Source of the DNA: Gammaproteobacteria bacterium | Lineage (GTDB): Bacteria; Pseudomonadota; Gammaproteobacteria; SZUA-152 | Assembly (NCBI GenBank): GCA_030599435.1 | Contig: JAUVNZ010000108.1 | Location: 1-5,927 of the forward strand | Length of the DNA stretch: 5,927 bases | Direction: 5' to 3' | Shown: positions 1 through 4,483 of the stretch, piece by piece | Layout of the letters: every line of letters starts with the position of its first letter | Position numbering within the stretch: the first letter of the stretch is position 1 | Translations under genes and position numbers: made by a program | Notes under the pieces: model-generated | The model's database searches: none | Seen by the model: the letters and a program-made list of their open reading frames with translations, nothing else | What the model was told of the DNA's origin: nothing

Positions 1-19
1 AACGATTTCAAAGGATAAG

Positions 20-916
20 ATGGCAGATAATATCAAATGGGCTACCCGGCAACGGTTGCAGTACATTGAGATCACGGCCTATTACACCGGTCTGGTAACT
101 CGTAGCGACGTAGCCAGAGCCTTTGGTATCTCTGATGCTGCTGCCACCAAGGATCTCAAGCTCTACGGCACATTTGCGCCGGACAACCTTAGTTACCGCC
201 ACAATGTGTTTGGATTCGTTCCCAATGAAGTCTTTGAGCCATTGTTTGCCGACCTCTCACCTGCCAGGGTATTGCCCATGATCGCATCCAACCTGGCCGC
301 CGCAAACGGTCCCTATGGCGATGAGCCTATCTATGGTATTTCGGTGGATACTTTGCCTCTGCCCAATCGCTTGCCTGACCAGGCCGTGCTGGCACAAATC
401 ATTCGGGCCATCCGTAACCGCAACAAGTTACAGGTGAGTTACCACTCACTTTCCAACCGAGAAAGTGCCCAGGAACGCATTCTCGAGCCCCATTCGCTGG
501 TAAGCACCGGCCTGCGATGGCATGTCCGAGCCTACAATGAAGAAACGTATGATTTTCGTGATTTTGTTCTGTCGCGATTTGTGGACGCCCAGGTTTTACC
601 CGAAACGGCAGAATCCAGTCCTCAATATGATGATGACTGGATGGAACTCGTCACCCTGAAGCTGGCGCCTCATCCCCAACTTAGTGAACAAAAGCGGGAC
701 AGCCTGCTGATTGATTACCATTGCACAGGGGGAATAGATGGAGAGTCAGAGGGAGACGTGATTGAAATACAGGTCAGACGTGCTTTGATTGGTTACGTGC
801 TACAGCGACTCTCTGTGGACACCAGCGCCGACCACAGCATGAACCCGGATGCCCACCAACTGATTGTCCTTAACCGGGACGAGATAGAGCCCTTTGCAGG
901 ATGGGCGTTTCACTAA
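20..916 (+). CDS. WYL-domain transcriptional regulator (CapW/BrxR-like, winged helix plus WYL)
   Basis: This 298-residue protein appears to be a DNA-binding regulator of the WYL superfamily. Residues about 8-60 form a winged helix-turn-helix; the stretch TRSDVARAFGISDAAATKDL (27-46) reads as the HTH. A WYL domain spans about 125-195, with the RWHVRAY signature at 166-172 (W167, H168 and V169 at the W-Y-L positions) and FRDFVLSRF at 179-187. A C-terminal WCX-like extension (about 205-290) follows. This order and length match the CapW/BrxR group, which are homodimeric repressors often found beside CBASS or BREX defence operons. The ATG is preceded by AAGGA at 11-15. Only 19 bases lie upstream, so promoter, operator and any controlled operon are outside the window. 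The downstream neighbour is convergent. The family is well supported; the target and any defence role are inference. Confidence 0.9.
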   Translation: MADNIKWATRQRLQYIEITAYYTGLVTRSDVARAFGISDAAATKDLKLYGTFAPDNLSYRHNVFGFVPNEVFEPLFADLSPARVLPMIASNLAAANGPYGDEPIYGISVDTLPLPNRLPDQAVLAQIIRAIRNRNKLQVSYHSLSNRESAQERILEPHSLVSTGLRWHVRAYNEETYDFRDFVLSRFVDAQVLPETAESSPQYDDDWMELVTLKLAPHPQLSEQKRDSLLIDYHCTGGIDGESEGDVIEIQVRRALIGYVLQRLSVDTSADHSMNPDAHQLIVLNRDEIEPFAGWAFH

Positions 917-919
917 TTC

Positions 920-928
920 TTTTTTTTT
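920..928 (+). other. T9 tract after the WYL gene stop
   Basis: Nine consecutive T follow the WYL gene stop codon by three bases. The only upstream hairpin I can see is a weak 4-bp GCCC/GGGC pairing around 893-908, separated from the tract by about a dozen bases. It could contribute to termination of the WYL transcript but does not qualify as a good intrinsic terminator. Confidence 0.25.
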
Positions 929-931
929 AAG

Positions 932-964
932 ACGTCGGCAATAGGTCGGTAAAACGTCAGCAAT
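932..964. repeat. Three tandem 11-bp repeats in a convergent gap
   Basis: Three consecutive 11-base units lie between the WYL regulator and thpR stop codons: ACGTCGGCAAT (932-942), AGGTCGGTAAA (943-953) and ACGTCAGCAAT (954-964). Units 1 and 3 match at 10 of 11 positions; unit 2 matches unit 1 at 8 of 11. The period is close to one DNA helical turn, so a protein could bind all three on one face. The function is unknown; a chance or decayed duplication is possible. Confidence 0.55.
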
Positions 965-967
965 AAA

Positions 968-1504
968 TTAGTCGACACCTGCCAGCGGCCATTCTTTTTC
1001 CACATCGTACACCAACCCCTCTGGAGTCGATGTCGACCTCACCAGTGCAAAACTATTCACGTGCCAGGTAAATGGATGAATTTTCTTCTGTACATGTTTT
1101 TTAGTGGCCTTACGCATTAACGTCATGTGGGCATTGTAAGGGCGCATATCCATTTGTAATCCACACTCGAGAGCCCCGTCTCGTAAAGCCAAAGCCAGGG
1201 TGACTAATGTACCCGGCATACAACCTGGGCCTATCCAGAGGATGCGCGGCTTATGCCAGTAACCTGCGGAATCAATGGTAAGCACGAATGGAGAGCCCTG
1301 TAACTTGTCAGCCACGCTCTCTACACAAGATTGTTGGTCAGAGTCTACATTGCCCAGAAAAGCCAGGGTAATGTGAAGATTGGCGGGTTTAACCTGCCGG
1401 CCACCACCATGAGCCAGGACAGGTTTGCTGTGGAGATTAATTTGTTGTCGTAAGGATCCATTAGGCCATAGCGCAAAAAACAATCGCCGGCTTTCCTGCT
1501 CCAT
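968..1504 (-). CDS. thpR: RNA 2',3'-cyclic phosphodiesterase (2H phosphoesterase superfamily)
   Basis: ThpR hydrolyses RNA 2',3'-cyclic phosphate ends to 2'-phosphomonoesters; the family was first named 2'-5' RNA ligase for an in vitro activity. With the chosen ATG the protein has 178 residues, about the usual family length. It shows the LFFAL start of the fold (8-12) and both catalytic H-x-T-x tetrads: HITL at 44-47, followed by AFLG, and HMTL at 126-129 within PYNAHMTLMRKA. The two histidines are the expected acid/base pair. An in-frame ATG at 1558 has a better ribosome site (AGGGA, 7 bases upstream) and would overlap the pncC end by 20 bases, adding 18 residues that look unlike the family; another ATG lies at 1618. 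The gene lies just after pncC on the same strand, so cotranscription is likely. It is presumably cytoplasmic. Confidence 0.92.
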   Translation of the reverse strand: MEQESRRLFFALWPNGSLRQQINLHSKPVLAHGGGRQVKPANLHITLAFLGNVDSDQQSCVESVADKLQGSPFVLTIDSAGYWHKPRILWIGPGCMPGTLVTLALALRDGALECGLQMDMRPYNAHMTLMRKATKKHVQKKIHPFTWHVNSFALVRSTSTPEGLVYDVEKEWPLAGVD

Positions 1505-1538
1505 TGCACTTCCGGCAAAACCTCTTTCCGCTTCAACC

Positions 1539-2024
1539 TCAACCTTGTCTGACGACATCCAGCAATCCCTGCAATGCACAAAAAACGGTTTGCTCACGAA
1601 CAGAGGCCCGGTCTCCACTGAAGTGCTCGGTGCGGATCACAGGCTCCTGTCCTTCTACCTCCCAGGCCAGGCATACGGTCCCCACTGGTTTTTCGGCACT
1701 ACCGCCACCCGGCCCTGCTATTCCGCTCACAGCCACGCTTACCTGAGCTTCACTGCATGACAATGCTCCAGTTACCATTTCCTGTACAGTTTGCTCACTA
1801 ACGGCACCGTGCTTTTCCAGGGTTGCCAAAGCCACTCCGAGCATGTCCTGCTTAGCCTGGTTGGAATAGGTGACAAAGCCACGATCAAACCATCGGGAAC
1901 TACCAGTAATCTCGGTAATCGCGGCCGCTATGCCGCCTCCGGTGCAGGATTCGGCACTGGTTAGCATCCAGCCTTTAGCCAGCAATGCTTCGCCCAACTG
2001 GTGAACTATGTGAGAGGATTCCAT
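1539..2024 (-). CDS. pncC: Nicotinamide-nucleotide amidohydrolase (CinA C-terminal domain family)
   Basis: PncC deamidates NMN to nicotinic acid mononucleotide plus ammonia, recycling NMN such as that released by NAD-dependent DNA ligase into NAD synthesis. This is the stand-alone single-domain form (161 residues from this ATG), without the N-terminal domain of full-length CinA. Family blocks seen are AESCTGG (24-30), the GFVTYSNQAK block, the GAVSE block, SGIAGPGGG followed by EKPVGTV, and FSGDR near the C-terminus, all close to E. coli PncC. I chose the ATG because it places the ESCTGG motif about where E. coli PncC has it. An in-frame TTG at 2042 adds six residues. Neither start has a strong Shine-Dalgarno sequence, which may mean coupling to the upstream diguanylate cyclase gene, about 70 bases away. 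thpR follows directly. Confidence 0.93.
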   Translation of the reverse strand: MESSHIVHQLGEALLAKGWMLTSAESCTGGGIAAAITEITGSSRWFDRGFVTYSNQAKQDMLGVALATLEKHGAVSEQTVQEMVTGALSCSEAQVSVAVSGIAGPGGGSAEKPVGTVCLAWEVEGQEPVIRTEHFSGDRASVREQTVFCALQGLLDVVRQG

Positions 2025-2094
2025 AGGCAGAGCGTAACCCAAACCTGATCAGCAGGTCTGCACTACAAATAATGATAAACAGAAAAATTTCGAA

Positions 2095-3465
2095 TTAACT
2101 GGCAACGCCTGTTGGAGACTGGTTATCGGTCTCCTGTTCTTGACCGCTGACTTCAGTGCAATTACGACCTCGCCGTTTGGCCCCGTACAGGGCGGAATCC
2201 GCGCGCTCAATGAGTGTGTTCGGGGTTTCTCCCGGTCTAAATTCCGCTACCCCGGCAGAAAAGGTAGGCAGCTCTATCGCCTCTGTACGCCTCAACTCGA
2301 CCACTTCCTCCGCACGCTGGCGAACCTTATTAAGCGCACAAACCACACCTTCTTGTGTGGTGTTAGGCAAGATCACTGCAAACTCCTCACCGCCATAACG
2401 CGCCACAAGATCGTGGTGACGGAAAATAGAGAGAATCTGTTTGGAATAGGCTCGTAATACCTCGTCACCCGCCGCATGGCCACGAAGATCGTTAACAGAT
2501 TTAAAATGATCCAGATCCATCAATATCAGTCCCAAGGGAGACCCATGGCGCTGCACACGACTCACTTCATCTTCCAGGCGACGCATAAAGGCTCTTCGAT
2601 TTGGCAGGCCGGTCAACTCGTCAGTAAGACTCAGCAAACGCACTCGATCCAGCTCATCGTTAAGCTGCTGATTGTCATCTTCAATAATGCTGAGATATTC
2701 CTGCGCGCGAGAAAATTTTTCATCCAGAGTTCGATGACCTTCTGTCATCTCCTCCATGGCTTTAACAAGCTCGCTACGACGTGATTCCAGATCTTCCATG
2801 GAGGGAGATTTCTGCAACGTCGCCAGAGCTTCTTCAAGGATCCGACCAAAGCTCTCGCTCTCAGTTATCGCCTCACCCATTTGTGAAACGAAATCACGTT
2901 GCAGCTTCTGCATCTCATCACGTTTTTCGTTCAGATGAGCGCGGTAGGCTGAAGTGGCACGAAATTCAGCCATAACTTCAACCGAATCAGGTTTTGCGGG
3001 TGGTGGAGCTGAAACGCTCTGCTCTTCAGATGGCGCTTGCACTGAAGGTGCTTTAGGTGCCGAACCACCAAACTGCTCAATGACCGGGCTCAGTGCTGGG
3101 GCAAGATCACCGCCCTGAAAGTTACCAGATTTTGCCAGCTCATCAGCAAGAGCCTCCACGGAACGGTTGAGAACAGCAAGCTCAGACACAGAAAGAGGCG
3201 GCGTTAAACGTAACTGCACTAAACGCAAATGAGTATGTAAAGGTGAGTCTACAGGTATCAGGGAGATACAGGATTCCATCAACATATCCAGAAAACTGGC
3301 GTAGGCCTCTTCTGTTTTATGGTGATCGTCATTCATCTCGGACAACATCTGTTCGATGTGGCCATGGATAATTGCACCTGAAGGAGATACCTTCAGGTCG
3401 TCTAATAACGTAAGAACCTTATTCAAAACCGGTGAGTTTTGGCGGTTCTTTTCTATATCGTCCAT
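2095..3465 (-). CDS. Diguanylate cyclase, GGDEF domain with N-terminal helical sensor and coiled coil
   Basis: This 456-residue protein should make cyclic di-GMP from two GTP. The C-terminal GGDEF domain (about 275-437) is intact: DELTGLPNRR at 282-291, metal/GTP-binding DLDHFKSVND at 317-326 and the A-site GGEEF at 358-362. The inhibitory I-site is present as RHHD at 349-352, exactly five residues before GGEEF, so product feedback inhibition is expected. No signal peptide or membrane segment is visible, so it is probably cytoplasmic. Residues 1-115 are helical and unrecognised. A Pro/Ala/Ser-rich linker (about 132-160) leads to a charged, probably coiled-coil segment (about 168-280) that could drive the dimerisation needed for catalysis. 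The ATG is preceded by AGGGG six bases upstream. It is the first gene of the minus-strand group; the input signal is unknown. Confidence 0.93.
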   Translation of the reverse strand: MDDIEKNRQNSPVLNKVLTLLDDLKVSPSGAIIHGHIEQMLSEMNDDHHKTEEAYASFLDMLMESCISLIPVDSPLHTHLRLVQLRLTPPLSVSELAVLNRSVEALADELAKSGNFQGGDLAPALSPVIEQFGGSAPKAPSVQAPSEEQSVSAPPPAKPDSVEVMAEFRATSAYRAHLNEKRDEMQKLQRDFVSQMGEAITESESFGRILEEALATLQKSPSMEDLESRRSELVKAMEEMTEGHRTLDEKFSRAQEYLSIIEDDNQQLNDELDRVRLLSLTDELTGLPNRRAFMRRLEDEVSRVQRHGSPLGLILMDLDHFKSVNDLRGHAAGDEVLRAYSKQILSIFRHHDLVARYGGEEFAVILPNTTQEGVVCALNKVRQRAEEVVELRRTEAIELPTFSAGVAEFRPGETPNTLIERADSALYGAKRRGRNCTEVSGQEQETDNQSPTGVAS

Positions 3466-3588
3466 TCAAAAGCCCCTGACTACAGGCATCACTGCATACA
3501 ACCCCACAGATACCGGCAAAACTGCTGTGATAAAATTACTGAGGTAAAGCTGCACTACAAGATACGCCATTCCGTATAAATGCTTCAT

Positions 3589-3606
3589 GCCAGCAACTCT
3601 GCTGGC
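3589..3606. repeat. 7-bp perfect hairpin in the intergenic region
   Basis: GCCAGCA (3589-3595), a 4-base loop and TGCTGGC (3600-3606) form a perfect inverted repeat. No T-run follows on either strand, so it is not an intrinsic terminator. If the minus-strand promoter proposed at 3638-3666 is real, the hairpin lies about 25-42 bases into the roughly 165-base leader of the diguanylate cyclase mRNA. Confidence 0.5.
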
Positions 3607-3620
3607 TTATGCACCTATTT

Positions 3621-3645
3621 GTTATAATTATGGCTATATTATAAC
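3621..3645. repeat. 8-bp inverted repeat with back-to-back TATAAT boxes
   Basis: GTTATAAT (3621-3628) and ATTATAAC (3638-3645) are perfect inverted copies separated by 9 bases. Each arm contains an exact TATAAT, one reading rightwards (3623-3628) and one leftwards (3643-3638). Possible roles are a pair of divergent -10 elements or an operator. The plus-strand box has no recognisable -35 at 16-18 bases. Confidence 0.5.
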
Positions 3646-3666
3646 CTGACTTTTACCTCCAGTTAC
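3638..3666 (-). promoter_or_regulatory. Candidate sigma70 promoter for the diguanylate cyclase-pncC-thpR group
   Basis: On the minus strand, a perfect TATAAT (3643 to 3638) lies 17 bases downstream of GTAACT (3666 to 3661), which matches TTGACA at three of six positions. Transcription would start near 3631, leaving a leader of about 165 bases before the diguanylate cyclase ATG. The -35 is weak, so an activator or another promoter is possible. Confidence 0.35.
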
Positions 3667-3684
3667 ACAGTGAAAACTGAAATT

Positions 3685-3703
3685 ACTGCACTAAAATTGC
3701 AGT
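3685..3703. repeat. ACTGCA/TGCAGT dyad nested in an AGTTAC/GTAACT pair
   Basis: ACTGCA (3685-3690) and TGCAGT (3698-3703) are perfect inverted copies around a 7-base AT-rich loop. An outer inverted pair, AGTTAC (3661-3666) and GTAACT (3709-3714), encloses it asymmetrically. There is no T-run, so it is not a terminator. It could be an operator or an RNA structure, but 6-bp arms can also arise by chance. Confidence 0.35.
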
Positions 3704-3910
3704 GACAGGTAACTCTATATCAGCTTTACTGCTATACGAACCTCTCCCGAATCACATCTGCTGGCATATCCGGAAGAATTATTATTATTTTTAACAACAT
3801 AAACCCATCGCCCCATAAGAATTTCCCTGTGCATCAAAAGCGACCCATAAAACCAGATTTCTGTTTTGTGAGCCATGCACGTATTGGCGATTGTGGATTT
3901 ACCCGAAACA

Positions 3911-3928
3911 TGCGATAACTGCTACACT
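3911..3928 (+). promoter_or_regulatory. Candidate extended -10 promoter for the PA2779/PA2778-like pair
   Basis: TGCTACACT (3920-3928) is a TGn-extended -10 with TACACT matching TATAAT at four of six positions. A second option just upstream is TGC followed by GATAAC (3911-3919). No good -35 is present (TTTACC at 3898-3903 is 19 bases away, and TTGTGG at 3892-3897 would serve the upstream option). Transcription would start near 3935, at the beginning of the 22-bp tandem repeat, giving a leader of about 140 bases. Confidence 0.3.
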
Positions 3929-3931
3929 ACC

Positions 3932-3975
3932 TGTGTGTACTAAACAGGAGTTGTGTGTGTACTAAACAGGAGTTG
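3932..3975 (+). repeat. Perfect 22-bp tandem duplication in the leader region
   Basis: Two abutting, identical 22-base units occupy 3932-3953 and 3954-3975. Each starts TGTGTGTAC and ends CAGGAGTTG, with ACTAAACAGG in the middle. Flanking bases (3931 against 3953, and 3954 against 3976) differ, so the repeat is exactly two units. Each unit contains AGGAG, a Shine-Dalgarno-like word, but no substantial reading frame follows. Perfect identity suggests a recent slippage duplication or a duplicated binding site. Confidence 0.9.
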
Positions 3976-4059
3976 GTACCAGCGAAGCTAAGGAATAATT
4001 AACTAAAAATAACGGAACCACCTGTTATTCATTTTAAGTACTCAAATCGAGTAACCTAC

Positions 4060-4065
4060 GAGGAA
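4060..4065 (+). promoter_or_regulatory. Strong ribosome binding site of the small secreted protein
   Basis: GAGGAA sits eight bases before the ATG at 4074 and fixes that start. The next gene has no comparable site, which matters for how the two proteins are balanced. Confidence 0.75.
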
Positions 4066-4073
4066 TTGCCAAC

Positions 4074-4478
4074 ATGAAACTACCAAAGGCTGTAACCCGT
4101 AATATCGCTAGAGCCATGCTTATCTGCTTTGCTCCATTCGCCGTATTTGCTCCTGTCAGCCAGGCAGCAATGATTGGGACAGATCAGGTCATTTCAAGCA
4201 CACAAGCCCAGTCGGACAGAGCTCATTTAATTGAGTCCTTAAGCCGTGCCGACCTGGCAGACCAATTACGTAGCGCTGGCGTTGATCCCGTTCAACTTCA
4301 AGATCGTGTAGATAGCCTGACAGACGATGAAGTTGCTCTACTAAATGAACAACTCGACGAGCTGCCTGCTGGTGGCGGTATTCTGGGTGTTGCCGTTTTT
4401 ATCTTCGTTGTGTTGCTGATTACTGACGTTTTGGGTTACACCAATATATTCCCGTTCGTTAAAAAGACGGTCAATTAA
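4074..4478 (+). CDS. PA2779-family secreted small protein with GG motif and hydrophobic C-terminus
   Basis: This 134-residue protein resembles the PA2779 family, which pairs with PA2778-type cysteine peptidases; its biochemical role is not established as far as I know. A Sec signal peptide covers about 1-31 (basic start, hydrophobic core, then PVSQAA), with probable cleavage after A31 or A32. Residues 35-97 are polar and helical, with a leader-like stretch LTDDEVALLNEQLDELPAGG (82-101). G100-G102 precede a strongly hydrophobic segment (103-120), then a short tail NIFPFVKK. This could be a C-terminal membrane anchor, or a core peptide released by cleavage after GG. A strong GAGGAA site supports the start. 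The peptidase gene begins five bases after the stop, and a terminator hairpin follows. The family assignment is from memory of motifs; the precursor idea is inference. Confidence 0.85.
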   Translation: MKLPKAVTRNIARAMLICFAPFAVFAPVSQAAMIGTDQVISSTQAQSDRAHLIESLSRADLADQLRSAGVDPVQLQDRVDSLTDDEVALLNEQLDELPAGGGILGVAVFIFVVLLITDVLGYTNIFPFVKKTVN

Positions 4479-4483
4479 AAAAT

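Larger units (their letters stand above)
3466..4073. other. 608-base AT-rich divergent intergenic region with no convincing gene
   Basis: This gap separates the minus-strand diguanylate cyclase group from the plus-strand secreted-protein pair. No open reading frame of convincing length or with a good ribosome site is present; the best are a 22-codon plus-strand frame (3875-3943) and a 39-codon minus-strand frame (3715-3834). It contains the hairpins, promoter candidates and 22-bp tandem repeat listed separately, plus an ATT-rich run at 3777-3792. Such a length is more than two ordinary divergent promoters need, so a small RNA, long leaders or a decayed element is possible; none can be demonstrated by eye. 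Confidence 0.7.

Noticed and set aside
890..930. Intrinsic terminator of the WYL gene
   Set aside because: There is a T9 tract, but only a 4-bp pairing upstream with a large loop and about a dozen bases before the tract, so a real terminator cannot be claimed.
1425..1760. Plus-strand reading frame across thpR/pncC
   Set aside because: It is antisense to two genes with clear catalytic motifs and its product has no recognisable features.
2043..2057. ACCTG-ATCAG-CAGGT dyad just before the TTG start of pncC
   Set aside because: It has only a 5-bp stem with no T-run. It might affect translation from the TTG, but the evidence is too thin.
2058..2068. 11-base word CTGCACTACAA upstream of pncC, also at 3550-3560 upstream of the diguanylate cyclase
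   Set aside because: A few identical 11-mers are expected by chance in about 6 kb, and neither copy sits at a convincing promoter position.
2140..2975. Several plus-strand frames opposite the diguanylate cyclase
   Set aside because: All are antisense to an intact GGDEF gene and lack ribosome sites or domains.
3715..3834. 39-codon minus-strand reading frame in the large gap
   Set aside because: There is no ribosome site before its ATG, the product is unrecognisable with an Asn run from the ATT-rich tract, and such a length is expected by chance in this region.
3931..3947. LexA-like box, CTGT and ACAG flanking nine bases
   Set aside because: A gammaproteobacterial LexA site needs eight bases between CTGT and ACAG; here there are nine, and the interior is not the usual alternating AT pattern.
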